From positions 110,006 to 174,005 of the forward strand of contig JARLGU010000001.1 in assembly GCA_031292625.1 (NCBI GenBank): a DNA stretch of 64,000 nucleotides. The letters are read 5' to 3'. Under the pieces are notes generated by a model. The model was given only the letters and a program-made list of their open reading frames with translations. It had not been told where the DNA came from and made no database searches. The position numbers and the translations under genes were made by a program. Source of the DNA: Capsulimonadaceae bacterium. GTDB taxonomy: Bacteria > Armatimonadota > Armatimonadia > Armatimonadales > Capsulimonadaceae. This document shows, piece after piece, positions 1 through 8,912 of this stretch (its first letter is position 1; the number at the start of each line of letters is the position of its first letter).

Positions 1-1
1 T

Positions 2-1927
2 CTCAAATGGAGCGCTCCGGCAGGATCGCCGTGGGACTGGAGCCGTCACGCCACTCTGGCCTTCGACGTCGACAATCCCAGCGATGCGAGCGTCACATTT
101 GATGTTCGCGTGGACGACGGTCCCGTCGCCTGGAGCCCCAAAATGATGCACGTGCACAGCGGCTCTGCATCGATTCCGCCGCATGGGGCCGGAACGTACT
201 TCGTCGATTTGGCGGCGGCCGACGATCCGGGCGAGAGAGGAATGAAATGTCCGCCGCCGTCGATGCCGCGTCCTGGCATGATCGAGATGGTCGGCTCCGG
301 CTTGGTGGATCCGTCGCATATTATTGCGTATAGCCTTTTCGTAGAACGCCCGCTGAAGCCGGTTACGCTCATTTTCGATAATATTCGCCTCATACCGTCC
401 GTCGTCGTGTCCGGGCGGAACGAGAAGTTGGTCGACCGGTTCGGCCAGTTCGCCAAAGCGGACTGGCCAGGCAAGGTGCATGATGACGCCGACCTCGCGA
501 AGGCATGGGTAAAGGAGAGGCCGTCCTTGTTTGCCGTCGCCGATCGCGACGAGTACGGCGGGTGGAGCAGCGGACCGCAACTGCCTGCCACGGGAACCTT
601 TACGACCGTGAAGCGCGACGGTCGCTGGTGGTTTGTCGATCCTTCCGGGCATCTTTTCTGGGCGATCGGCGTCAACGGTCCCGTGATCAATAGCGCGACT
701 GTCGTCACGGGCCGGGAGGCGATGTTCACGTGGCTGCCCGGCGCGGACGATCCGTTGGCCAAGCACTTCGCGCCTCTCGGCCACGTATTCGCGGGCCCCG
801 TCAAGAGCGGTCAAACGTACGATTTCTATAGCGCCAATCTGGAGCGCAAGTTCGGACCCGGGTACCTGCAGTCGTGGCGTGACGAGACGCTGGCGCGGAT
901 GAAGTCGTGGGGCATGAACTCCATGTCGGGCTGGAACCTCGATTTACAAGCGGCGAACGCCATTCCCTTTATCAAGAATCTGGGCCCGGCCAATCGCCAC
1001 GCCAAGATTCCGGCAGGCGGTTGGGGACCGATGGACGATCCTTGGGATCCGCAGTTTGCCGTCGATGCCGAACAACGCTTCAGAGCGGAGGTTGCGCCGC
1101 TCGACAAGAATCCGATGTGCATTGGATTCCTGGTCGGCAACGAGATGTCGTGGGGCGGCGGAAATCCCGAGGCAGGCCCCGAAGCGCATTATCGCCTCGC
1201 GTTTGCCGCCCTCAGCTTGAATGGAGACTCTCCAGCCAAACGGTATTTCGTCGAGACGCTGCGCAAGAAGTACGGCGATATATCCGCGTTCAATCAAGCT
1301 TGGGGCATCTCGGAATCCGATTGGGACAGCGTGCTTGCAACTCCGCTTCCGAAGCTTCCCTCGCTAACCGAGTCCGCACAGGCCGATGCCAGCGCGTTCC
1401 TCGCGGCGCACGCTCGCCAGTGGTTCCATGTGATCCACGATCAGCTCAAGAATGCGGCGCCGAGCAAGTTGTTCCTGGGCTGCCGCTTTGCCGACTTTAC
1501 GCCGGAAGCGGTTGCGGCGGCGGGGGAGTATGCCGACGCGGTGTCGTTTAACATTTATCACACGACGGCGCTCGATTCCTCTCGATGGGGCTTCCTACAG
1601 GCCATCGGCAAGCCGGTGATCGTCACTGAGTGGCATTTCGGCGCTGTCGATCGCGGCATGTTCGGCGGCGGGCTTGGACTTGTCAGGGACCAGGCTGGCC
1701 GCGCGGCGAGCTATCAGGCGTTCGCCGGCAATTTGCTCGACAACCCGGTCGTGATCGGCGAGCAGTGGTTTCAGTACAACGACCAGCCGTTGACCGGCCG
1801 CAGCTTTGATGGCGAGAACTACAACATCGGCTTCGTGTCGGTCGCCGATCAGCCCTATCCGGAACTCGTCGCGGCGGCGCGGGCGCTCAACGCCTCGGCG
1901 TATGCGCGGCACGCAGCAAGCAAGTAA
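2..1927 (+). CDS. GH50-type beta-agarase-like glycoside hydrolase (5' end outside window)
   Basis: The reading frame is open to the first base of the window, so the N-terminus is missing; at least 641 codons are present. The N-terminal part looks like a beta-sandwich ahead of a TIM barrel that opens with GTFTTVKRDGRWWFVDPSGH, the usual entry of agarase barrels. The likely acid/base is the Glu of VGNEMSWG (codon 1141-1143) and the likely nucleophile the Glu of VTEWHFGAVDRGMF (codon 1628-1630). The HFGAxDRGMF signature is characteristic of GH50 beta-agarases. It should hydrolyse a galactan or related beta-glycan outside the cytoplasm; the signal peptide would lie upstream of the window. The stop is followed after 14 nt by an intergenic repeat and then by another glycosidase gene. 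The fold and clan are well supported; the exact substrate is not. Confidence 0.82.
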   Translation, partial: LKWSAPAGSPWDWSRHATLAFDVDNPSDASVTFDVRVDDGPVAWSPKMMHVHSGSASIPPHGAGTYFVDLAAADDPGERGMKCPPPSMPRPGMIEMVGSGLVDPSHIIAYSLFVERPLKPVTLIFDNIRLIPSVVVSGRNEKLVDRFGQFAKADWPGKVHDDADLAKAWVKERPSLFAVADRDEYGGWSSGPQLPATGTFTTVKRDGRWWFVDPSGHLFWAIGVNGPVINSATVVTGREAMFTWLPGADDPLAKHFAPLGHVFAGPVKSGQTYDFYSANLERKFGPGYLQSWRDETLARMKSWGMNSMSGWNLDLQAANAIPFIKNLGPANRHAKIPAGGWGPMDDPWDPQFAVDAEQRFRAEVAPLDKNPMCIGFLVGNEMSWGGGNPEAGPEAHYRLAFAALSLNGDSPAKRYFVETLRKKYGDISAFNQAWGISESDWDSVLATPLPKLPSLTESAQADASAFLAAHARQWFHVIHDQLKNAAPSKLFLGCRFADFTPEAVAAAGEYADAVSFNIYHTTALDSSRWGFLQAIGKPVIVTEWHFGAVDRGMFGGGLGLVRDQAGRAASYQAFAGNLLDNPVVIGEQWFQYNDQPLTGRSFDGENYNIGFVSVADQPYPELVAAARALNASAYARHAASK

Positions 1928-1941
1928 GAGGGTTTGTAATG

Positions 1942-2165
1942 ATCGAGAGGATTTTAAGACGGCTCCGCGGCCGCCGTGGCCGTTTTTGGAAAAGGGCCGT
2001 CACAGCGCTTTCACTGCTTCACGATGTGCGCTGGAATCGGACGATGGCGGCAAGAGGCCGTACGCGAGTTGACGAGGCATCGTAAATCACCGCAGTCAAC
2101 GAGGCGCCGGCGAAAAAATGCGAAGCGGCATGAGCCGTTTGGAAGCATACTCTCGGCGCCCCGTC
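1942..2165 (+). repeat. Intergenic structured repeat, copy A (about 220 nt)
   Basis: This segment is repeated, with scattered substitutions, at 49339-49549 and 49589-49810 on the opposite strand. The best conserved part can fold into an outer stem (1958-1966 with 1994-2001, GACGGC/GCCGTC plus CC/GG) enclosing a hairpin with CGGCC/GGCCG arms (1968-1982) followed by TTTTT. The outer stem and inner hairpin are kept in all three copies. It is not obviously coding, because the copies differ by indels and the surrounding frames are unrelated. Here it lies between the agarase gene and the next glycosidase; the hairpin plus T-run could end transcription in this orientation. It may be a mobile non-coding repeat or a small RNA family. 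Confidence 0.75.
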
Positions 2166-2208
2166 AATCTAAGGGATATTCCGCAGACCGTCTGCACTCA
2201 CCAACATC

Positions 2209-3438
2209 ATGAAACAAACACCATCCAATTCACCTCTCTATCGTCTTCCCAATTTAGTCGCGGCCGCAGCGCGCATCGGCAAGCCCGAATGGAGGCCGAT
2301 GCTCGATTACGTCGCCCGGCTTCACGAGCGAAGCATTCTCTCACCCCGGATGCCTTTCGTACGGCCTTGGGAAGAGATCGGCCCTGGGTATCAGAACAGC
2401 CCCGCGTTCGGTCACTGGGACATCGTTCACGCGATCCTCGACGAAATGCGGGATGAGCCCTTTCACGCAAGGACCCAGATTGAGAACGATCTCGACCTGC
2501 AGCTTCCGAACGGCTTTCTGGCGGGCGCAATTTGGATGAACGGGGAGCGCGCGCAATGGTCGTCGACGCAGAGTCACCCGCCGGTCTGGTCAGTTGCCGT
2601 CGATGATTACGTCGCGCAAACGGGAGATCGCGGTCTCATCGCGCTGGCCTTCCCGGCGGCCGAGCGTCAGATCGCGTGGTTCGATGCCGAGCGCAAGGCC
2701 GATGGCGAAGGTTACTATTACTCGGATATTCTGACGCACGAATGGGAAAGCGGCGTGGACGAGGGAATTCGCTTTTTGGACGTTCAGCAGGGACCGAAGG
2801 CGTGTGTCGATGCGACAGCGCACGTGGCGCTCCTTTGCCGGAGCGCGGCAACGTGGGCCGTGGAGATGCGTCGCGATCCGTCGCCGTACTTGGCGCGCCT
2901 CGATGAGTTGACTTCGTTTGCGCGGGAGCGGCTATTCGACGAGGAAACCGGCTTCTTTCACGACATATGGGCGGTTGGCGTGCCGTAACTGCGCACGATG
3001 GCGTTCGAGGGGTTTTGGCCGCTTGTTGCGGGCCTCGCGACTCCCGCTCAGGCGGCTCGCGTGATCGACGAAAACCTGCTTTCCGAACGGCGCTTCCTGG
3101 CGGCTCATCCGATTACGACGGTCGGGCGCGAAGATCCGCGCTTCGAGGCGCGTATGTGGCGGGGTCCTGCGTGGAACAGCATGACTTACTGGGCTGCGCG
3201 CGGCTGCCTGGAGTATGGACGGCGCGATGCCGCGCGAACGCTGCTCGAGCGAGCCCTCGATTCCTCCGCGAAGCAATTCGACTCCACCGGGACGATCTGG
3301 GAGTTTTACGATCCGTTCGGCGGCGACCCGCGCGGGCTTCTCCGTAAGCGCAACTCATCGCAGAGCATCCCTTGTGCGGACTACCTCGGCCACAACCCGC
3401 TCATCGCAATGGCGCGGATGTGGGAGTCGACGAAGTAG
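2209..3438 (+). pseudogene. MGH1/GH63-like (trehalase-type alpha/alpha-barrel) glycosidase, interrupted by an in-frame stop
   Basis: One continuous frame is broken only by TAA at 2986-2988, after about 259 codons; the same frame continues with LRTMAFEGFWPLVAGLA and runs to 3438. The whole would be about 409 aa, a normal length for a cytoplasmic MGH1-like glycoside hydrolase. Visible family features are WSVAVDDY, the DILTHEWESGVDEGIRF segment with acidic residues, and ARMWRGPAWNSMTYWAARGC followed by an EFYDP motif near the C-terminus. There is no signal peptide, so it probably acts on imported oligosaccharides. A single G-to-T change (GAA to TAA) would explain the break. The second half has an ATG at 3001 but lacks the N-terminal barrel, so two functional proteins are unlikely. 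A sequencing error or stop-codon readthrough cannot be excluded. Confidence 0.75.
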
Positions 3439-3484
3439 GATTCCTAACGGCGTCGTTCGACGGATTGCCGGTGATCGAAAATCC

Positions 3485-3593
3485 TCAAGAGTTCTTAACT
3501 GTTTGTGCCAAATGTCCTGAATTCCTCTTGACAGCGCGGTAAGCGTGTGTTAAGATGACCTCAGGTGCACGATGATTTCAAGAGTTCTTAACA
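3485..3593 (+). promoter_or_regulatory. Promoter of the GntR-LacI gene flanked by a 15-bp operator-like direct repeat
   Basis: TTGACA (3528-3533), a 17-nt spacer and TAAGAT (3551-3556) form a near-consensus sigma-70 promoter 16 nt before the ATG at 3572. The sequence TCAAGAGTTCTTAAC occurs exactly at 3485-3499 and 3579-3593, once upstream of the -35 and once just inside the coding region. Each copy contains a symmetric AAGA-GT-TCTT core. The 94-bp separation is close to nine helical turns, which would suit autorepression by looping. The promoter is seen directly; the operator role is inferred. Confidence 0.6.
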
Positions 3594-4708
3594 GTCAGTC
3601 CGGTAAGTCGTCGACGTCCAAGCGAATCGCGGAACGGTTGCGCGAAGATTTTTTCGACGCCGGGACGCTTGAGCCAGGGGACCGCATGCCCAGCGTCCGG
3701 GAGCTCGTCGAGCGCTACGGCTACTCGCGCATGTCGTTGGTGCAGGCGCTCGCCATGTTGGAAGACGATGGATTGATCGACCGCCGCCATGGAGTGGGAA
3801 GCTTCGTGGTCGAACGCGCTCAGCCTGCGTCGAACACTCCGCTAGGGTTCGTCGGCCTCATCGCCTTTAACGCTCGCCCCGGAAACAACGTCGCCCTTGG
3901 CATTCACTCCGGCGTCGATGAAGCGTGCCGCAAGCAAGGCTTGCATGTCGTTCTGTCCAGCGTCGAGACCGTTGCCGAAGAGGAGGCCGAGTTCGAGCGG
4001 CTGATTGCCGCCGGCTGCCGCTCGCTTGTCATTTACCCCGTCGCGCGCACCGAGGGCGAACTCCGCACTGATTACCTCAACAGCAAGCACCTCGATGTTC
4101 CCGTGGTGCTGGTCGATATGGCGTATCCGGAACAGCATCGGACGCAGGTGGTCTTTGATAATTACCAGGCCGGCCTGGATGTTGCGGAACTCTTGATCGG
4201 GCGAGGACACCGCCGCATCGCCTTCATGAAGTTTGACGGCACGGCCAGTCGCTACAACTATTCGAACCACCAACGATACAAAGGCTACATGGAGGCCATG
4301 AAGAATGGCGGACTTGCCCCGCTCATTTGGGATTTCGCTCCATGGACGCCCGAGCCAGTTTACCGGGAGCGTATCCAGTCGAACCTTCAAGCGGCCGCGG
4401 AGACCGGCAAGCCGGTCACGGCGATCGTTGCACTGCACGATACGGCGGCCTTCATTGCGATGAATGTCGCGTCCCAAATGGGGTTGCGGGTGCCGGAGGA
4501 CCTGGTCGTTACCGGGTTCGACAACAATACGGCCTATGCAACGTTTCTTCCCAGGCTGATTACGACCGCGCCGGGTTTTCGCGAGGCGGGACGGCTTGGC
4601 GCGCGTCTGGCCTTGCAACTCAGCGCCGGCGAAACGATCGCAGGACAGATCTTTGTCCTACCCGTGCCAATTATCGAGCGTGACGGGAGCCTGCAAGTCA
4701 TTCCCTAA
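3572..4708 (+). CDS. GntR-type HTH / LacI-type ligand-binding transcriptional regulator
   Basis: The 378-aa protein has an N-terminal GntR winged helix (about residues 17-85: [50 protein letters not shown]). A periplasmic-binding-protein-like sensor domain of the LacI/AraR type follows (about 88-378), with [14 protein letters not shown] and VTGFDNN. This AraR-like arrangement is known for repressors that respond to sugars. The start at 3572 keeps the complete HTH and follows a consensus promoter. The gene is 17 nt upstream of a DUF1559 pseudopilin gene, so both are probably one operon controlled by the regulator itself through the flanking direct repeats. The sugar effector is unknown; the agarase and MGH1-like genes upstream suggest an oligosaccharide from the same glycan. 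Confidence 0.9.
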   Translation: MISRVLNSQSGKSSTSKRIAERLREDFFDAGTLEPGDRMPSVRELVERYGYSRMSLVQALAMLEDDGLIDRRHGVGSFVVERAQPASNTPLGFVGLIAFNARPGNNVALGIHSGVDEACRKQGLHVVLSSVETVAEEEAEFERLIAAGCRSLVIYPVARTEGELRTDYLNSKHLDVPVVLVDMAYPEQHRTQVVFDNYQAGLDVAELLIGRGHRRIAFMKFDGTASRYNYSNHQRYKGYMEAMKNGGLAPLIWDFAPWTPEPVYRERIQSNLQAAAETGKPVTAIVALHDTAAFIAMNVASQMGLRVPEDLVVTGFDNNTAYATFLPRLITTAPGFREAGRLGARLALQLSAGETIAGQIFVLPVPIIERDGSLQVIP

Positions 4709-4725
4709 AACGGAGGGTTGGTAAG

Positions 4726-5586
4726 ATGTCGATGAACAAAAATAACGGCAAACAAGGATTTACACTGATCGAATTGCTCGTTGTGATAGCCATTATTGCA
4801 ATATTGGCAGCAATTCTATTTCCGGTTTTCGCGACCGCGCGGGAAAAGGCGCGCCAGTCTAGCTGTGCGAGCAATCTCAAGCAGATCGCGCTGGCGGCTG
4901 TTCAGTACACTCAGGACTACGACGAAATGTTCGTCCCGGCGCGAGTCGGCCCCACGCTGACGGCGGTGTTATGGTGCTGGCCGTCGGCGCTCTATCCCTA
5001 TATCAAGAGCGCGAACGTCTTCAAGTGTCCCAGCCAATCGATCAGCGACAGCGTACTCGACTACACGTACAACGAGGCCGTACCGGTGGACTTTGGTCCG
5101 GCCGGGACGAATCCGCAGCGTGCGATTTCTCAAATCCCCTTTCCATCGAACACCGTTGAGTTCGCGGACGCCTTGAACGGAGATATTACCAAGGACACGA
5201 ATGCCGCAACGAATATCACGCAGACGAACGGCACCGGGATCATATTCATGGTCGGCAGTACTTCGCTGCAAAGCTATTTCCCGGCCGGCGGCACGGCGGG
5301 CGGCAGTACGGAGGAATCCGGCCGATCGCTCGTCGGCGGTCCGGGCACGGGCGCCTATGCATGCGACGGCGTCATCGCAGCGGTGCGCCACTCGGGCGGC
5401 GCAAACTATGCGATGGTTGACGGGCATGTTAAGTGGTTTACATCGCAACCGATCGTTGCCAATTACGTCGGCCTCAGTTCGCCCTACTGCACAAGCTATG
5501 GCTACACCAACCAGGGTCCGCCCTCAAATGGGGTCGTCTATTACCCGGACAACAATACGATAGGAACGACGAGCTTCTACGACTGA
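4726..5586 (+). CDS. DUF1559-family prepilin-like protein
   Basis: This 286-aa protein begins with a short basic leader, then [17 protein letters not shown], the type IV prepilin/pseudopilin cleavage and N-methylation site with one hydrophobic helix, then [16 protein letters not shown]. Near the C-terminus is the DUF1559 signature [17 protein letters not shown]. Prepilin peptidase should cleave after the Gly and methylate the Phe; the mature protein would join a type IV-pilus- or T2SS-like fibre. The function of DUF1559 proteins is not established. An SD (GGAGG) precedes the ATG by about 9 nt. The gene follows the GntR-LacI regulator by 17 nt and ends 50 nt before a strong terminator. Five further paralogues are in this window, each close to a sugar-type regulator. 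Confidence 0.92.
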   Translation: MSMNKNNGKQGFTLIELLVVIAIIAILAAILFPVFATAREKARQSSCASNLKQIALAAVQYTQDYDEMFVPARVGPTLTAVLWCWPSALYPYIKSANVFKCPSQSISDSVLDYTYNEAVPVDFGPAGTNPQRAISQIPFPSNTVEFADALNGDITKDTNAATNITQTNGTGIIFMVGSTSLQSYFPAGGTAGGSTEESGRSLVGGPGTGAYACDGVIAAVRHSGGANYAMVDGHVKWFTSQPIVANYVGLSSPYCTSYGYTNQGPPSNGVVYYPDNNTIGTTSFYD

Positions 5587-5636
5587 TCGCGCATTTTCCG
5601 GGAGGCGTCGACTGGTCATTTACAGCTCGCAAAGCG

Positions 5637-5675
5637 CCGGGATGGTCCAGACTTGAATGGGCCGTCCCGGTTTTT
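5637..5675 (+). terminator. Rho-independent terminator after the regulator-pseudopilin operon
   Basis: A 12-bp stem (CCGGGATGGTCC at 5637-5648 with GGGCCGTCCCGG at 5659-5670, G-U pairs allowed) closes a 10-nt loop and is followed by TTTTT. It lies 50 nt after the DUF1559 stop codon and before the next promoter. Confidence 0.9.
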
Positions 5676-5742
5676 GCATCTCGCGTGCGGATTGCAATCA
5701 ATACGAAGGGTATCGGAGCGCTCGGAGAGCCCGCGCCTCCAC

Positions 5743-5771
5743 TTGACGCGATCCGCAATGCGCGCTACAAT
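5743..5771 (+). promoter_or_regulatory. Promoter predicting a leaderless mRNA
   Basis: TTGACG (5743-5748), a 17-nt spacer and TACAAT (5766-5771) end only 6 nt before the ATG at 5778. Transcription should start at or next to the start codon. No Shine-Dalgarno sequence is visible. Confidence 0.65.
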
Positions 5772-5777
5772 CAACCC

Positions 5778-6494
5778 ATGAGTACCCTTCGCTCCACCCT
5801 CGACCAACTTCTCGAACTTCAGAGGCTCGACCTAGATCGGGATCGCACATTGAGAGCGCAACGCAATCTCGATTCGGGGCAGGCGGCGGTTGCCGCCGCC
5901 ACGGAAGCGCAAGGCGCGCTGGCGGCCGTGCGACTTGAATACCAAAAGGCGTCGGCCTCTCTCAAAGACTCTGAGCTTGAGCTTGCCGCTTTGGAAAAAA
6001 AGCTCAAATCCTACGAGGACCGGGTACGCTCCGGGGCGATCGTCAATTCCAAGGAACTGGTCAACACGGAGAAGGAGATCGGGCAGCTCGTTCGCCTTCG
6101 TTCTTCGCTCGACGAAAAGATTCTTGCGCTGATGGACTCCACCGAAGAGCTGCGCGTTCGCGTCTCCGAAGCGGACGCCCGCGCCACGGAAGCGGACCGC
6201 AGCCGCACCATTGCGATGGACAAAAATGCGGCGGAGCGATCGCGTCTTGACGGCCTGATGGCGGAACTTGGCCGCAAGCGGGAAGAACAGGCAGGCTTGA
6301 TCGAGGACCGCGATCTTCTGAAGCGCTACGAAGCGATCCGCGCCCGCAACAACAGCGGGGGGATTGCGATCGGCCGGACTCAGGACAACACGTGCGGTTC
6401 GTGCCGCATGCAGGTTGCGTCGATTGAAGCTACCCGCGCTCGCGCCGGCGAAACCCTCGTCTTGTGTGAAAACTGTGGACGGATCATGGCTTAG
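5778..6494 (+). CDS. C4 zinc-ribbon coiled-coil protein (DUF164/CdsZ-like)
   Basis: The 238-aa protein is mostly a long alpha-helical coiled coil (about residues 10-180), then a C-terminal zinc ribbon with CGSC and CENC pairs (NTCGSCRMQV, TLVLCENCGRIMA). This architecture defines a widespread bacterial family of poorly understood function, suggested to act in nucleic-acid or protein chaperone roles. The frame extends upstream to 5433, but the start at 5778 is preferred because a promoter ends 6 nt before it and the family begins with this LLELQRLD helix. It is a monocistronic-looking gene between a terminator and the LarA-like gene, whose start is 61 nt downstream. Family assignment is firm; function is not. 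Confidence 0.85.
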   Translation: MSTLRSTLDQLLELQRLDLDRDRTLRAQRNLDSGQAAVAAATEAQGALAAVRLEYQKASASLKDSELELAALEKKLKSYEDRVRSGAIVNSKELVNTEKEIGQLVRLRSSLDEKILALMDSTEELRVRVSEADARATEADRSRTIAMDKNAAERSRLDGLMAELGRKREEQAGLIEDRDLLKRYEAIRARNNSGGIAIGRTQDNTCGSCRMQVASIEATRARAGETLVLCENCGRIMA

Positions 6495-6555
6495 GACCTG
6501 AATTGCCGTACGATCCGGCCATCGTGACTTTTTTATGACTAGGGGCTAATCGACT

Positions 6556-7839
6556 ATGAAACTGCATCTCGATTACGGCAAGCAGGGGCTCGATGTTGAT
6601 CTGCCCGATAAGAATGTCGCGAGCGTCCTGGACCTCGCGCCCGTTGCGCCTCTTGCGGACCCTTCCGCAGCCGTTCGCGCGGCGCTTGCCCGACCGATCG
6701 GGACGCGGCCTCTAGCGGAGATCGCCGCGGGCCGGCGCAATGCCTGTATCGTCGTGTGCGACATTACGCGCCCGGTTCCCAATTGGGTGGTGCTCCCCGA
6801 GATCCTGACGACGCTCGCTTGGCAGGGGATTACCGGGGCAAAGGTCACTATCTTGATAGCAACGGGGACGCATCGGCCAAGCACGGATGCCGAGATCGCG
6901 GCGATGCTCGGGGAGAAAGTCCTCGCCACGGGCTGCCGGGTGGTTAATCACGTTTGTTGGGACGATGCCGGGGCGCGCTATCTCGGTTCCACTCCCAACC
7001 ACGTTCCCGTGTTCCTCAACCGCGTCTATCTCGATGCCGATCTCAAGATCACCTGTGGCCTGATCGAGCCTCACTTCATGGCGGGCTATTCCGGAGGGCG
7101 CAAGCTTATCATGCCGGGGATTGCCGCGCTCAAGACCGTTCAGGCCTGGCATAGTCCCAGGTTTCTCGAACATCCCAATGCCACAAACGGGGTAACGCGC
7201 GGAAACCCGGTTCACGAAGAGAACACGCTCATTGCGTCGATGGCGCGTCCCGACCTGATCGCGGATGTGGTGCTTGATACGCAGCGGCGGATCACCGGGG
7301 TATTCGCGGGCGACATGGTCGAAGCGTGGGAAAAGGGAGTCGAGTTCGTGCGTGGCCACGCGCGGGTATCGGCGCCGGCGGCCGTGGATGTGGTCGTGAC
7401 GACCAGCGCGGGGCATCCGCTGGACTTAACATATTATCAGACGGTCAAGGGGATGGTTGGCGCGCTGCCGATCGTCAAGCCAGGCGGGCATGTCATCATC
7501 GCCAGCCAGTGCGCGGAAGGCATTGGCGGGCCTGACTTCTCGCGTACGCTGCTTGAAACGGACGATCTACAGCGGCTAGTCGAGGACATGCAGCAGCCCG
7601 ATTGGACCCCGATCCCGGAGCAGTGGCAGATCGAAGAGCTTGCCAAGGCGACGCGATACAACCCGGTCGCATGTGTGTGCGATGGCATCCCGTCCGAGAC
7701 GCTCAGCAAGCTTTTCGTGACGCCCGCCGCCTCGGTGGAGGACGCTGTCGCGTCTGCGTTGTCCATTCACGGCCAGTCGGCGACGATCGCGGTTATCCCG
7801 AAGGGGCCGTATATCATCCCCTACATTGCGGCAAGTTAG
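6556..7839 (+). CDS. LarA-like nickel-pincer 2-hydroxyacid racemase (DUF2088)
   Basis: The 427 aa match the LarA fold along the whole length. Lactate racemase LarA interconverts D- and L-lactate with a nickel pincer nucleotide bound to a lysine. The active-site residues line up with the known enzyme: DITRP (D69, R72), GTHR (H106), EPHFMAGYSGGRK (H173 and K183, the cofactor lysine) and H199 in QAWHS. Homologues also racemise other 2-hydroxy acids, so the substrate is open. The start at 6556 follows AGGGGCTAAT. No larB, larC or larE cofactor genes lie in the window, so the cofactor must be made from elsewhere. The secreted phosphatase-like gene 95 nt downstream is unlikely to be linked functionally. 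Confidence 0.87.
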   Translation: MKLHLDYGKQGLDVDLPDKNVASVLDLAPVAPLADPSAAVRAALARPIGTRPLAEIAAGRRNACIVVCDITRPVPNWVVLPEILTTLAWQGITGAKVTILIATGTHRPSTDAEIAAMLGEKVLATGCRVVNHVCWDDAGARYLGSTPNHVPVFLNRVYLDADLKITCGLIEPHFMAGYSGGRKLIMPGIAALKTVQAWHSPRFLEHPNATNGVTRGNPVHEENTLIASMARPDLIADVVLDTQRRITGVFAGDMVEAWEKGVEFVRGHARVSAPAAVDVVVTTSAGHPLDLTYYQTVKGMVGALPIVKPGGHVIIASQCAEGIGGPDFSRTLLETDDLQRLVEDMQQPDWTPIPEQWQIEELAKATRYNPVACVCDGIPSETLSKLFVTPAASVEDAVASALSIHGQSATIAVIPKGPYIIPYIAAS

Positions 7840-7934
7840 GCGGCCTTAGCGACGGCGCCGTTTATTGCACGGACGACTTGCCGATATTCCGCCATGTCCA
7901 TTGGTCAGGCTGTCAGATCGGCACAGGAGAGATT

Positions 7935-8588
7935 ATGAATAGGCGATTTTCCGGCGCGCTTGCGCTTATTTTTGTGGCGCTTGCTACGGCTTTTCCCGCG
8001 CACGCGCAGCAGGCGGCATTTCCACAATCCAGCACGGAGACCATCGTTCTGATCCGCCATGGGGAGAAGACCGCGCATGAGTTGGGCCAGCTAAGCGGCA
8101 AGGGGCTTAACCGGGCTCTCGCGCTTCCCAACGTGCTGATCGGTAAGTTTGGAAAGCCGGATTATATCTTCGCTCCAAATCCTTCCGCGACGATCACGTC
8201 AAAGAGCGGGGCGACATACTGCTACATCAGGCCCCTGGCGACAATCGAGCCGACCGCGATCCGGCTGGGCATGCCCGTGAACACGCTCATTGGCTTCGGC
8301 GACATTCAGCAGCTGCAGAATGAGCTGGTCAAGCCCATCTATGCGAACGCGGTAGTCTTTGTGGCCTGGGAACACGTGATGGAGGACCGCTTTGCGAAGA
8401 ACGTGATGCAAACCTATGCGAAGGACTCGTCCCTTGTGCCGGATTGGCCCGGCAGCGATTACGACAGCATCTTCGTCATCCGTCTCGCGCGTTCGGGCGA
8501 CGCGGTTACCGCGACGTTCACAGTGGACCGTGAAGGGTTGAACGACAAACTGACCGATGCCGATCCGACGGCTGGGGCAGGGCATTAG
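7935..8588 (+). CDS. Secreted histidine-phosphatase-family protein
   Basis: From the ATG at 7935, preceded by AGGAGAG, the protein is 217 aa with a signal peptide (MNRRFSGALALIFVALATAF then AHAQ). The histidine phosphatase signature LIRHGEK is at residues 39-45. The rest of the fold is short, and the second catalytic His is probably in the AWEHVMED segment. The frame extends further upstream to 7602, but that part is a shadow of the preceding gene. Substrates of such secreted family members are unknown. An SD-driven start and the cleavable signal support a real periplasmic or extracellular protein. Confidence 0.85.
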   Translation: MNRRFSGALALIFVALATAFPAHAQQAAFPQSSTETIVLIRHGEKTAHELGQLSGKGLNRALALPNVLIGKFGKPDYIFAPNPSATITSKSGATYCYIRPLATIEPTAIRLGMPVNTLIGFGDIQQLQNELVKPIYANAVVFVAWEHVMEDRFAKNVMQTYAKDSSLVPDWPGSDYDSIFVIRLARSGDAVTATFTVDREGLNDKLTDADPTAGAGH

Positions 8589-8912
8589 CGGCTCGATTTT
8601 GGATGGGCGGGCGAAGGTTCTTCACGCGACGCTCTTCGCGAGAACGCCGTGAAAGCGGAGACTGCTATCAGGCGATACCATTCGCAATTTTGCACGCTTG
8701 GAGTTTGCCGGTTAAACGTAAAATTGCGATATTTAATGTACAATACGGGTGCGGTTGTGAAGATTTCATGAAGAATTTCCGCCTAAATACTAAGCTTGGC
8801 TGTTATATGCGAATATTTCGCGGACCTTACGGGTTGGCGCAAGCCCTTAATTAGGCGGCAAATTAGCGGCCGTGGTTTGAACCACGTTGGGAAATTGTTT
8901 TAGGGTAAAACG
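8589..8912. other. Intergenic stretch with small inverted repeats, no gene recognised
   Basis: These 324 nt are AT-richer than their neighbours. Three small symmetric elements can be seen: GCGAATATTTCGC (8809-8821), CGTGGTT-TG-AACCACG (8871-8886) and GTTTTA-GGG-TAAAAC (8897-8911), the last directly before the glycosyltransferase ATG. They may regulate the downstream operon, but no convincing -35/-10 pair was found. A 83-codon open frame at 8603-8854 has no SD and unlikely composition. Confidence 0.4.
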
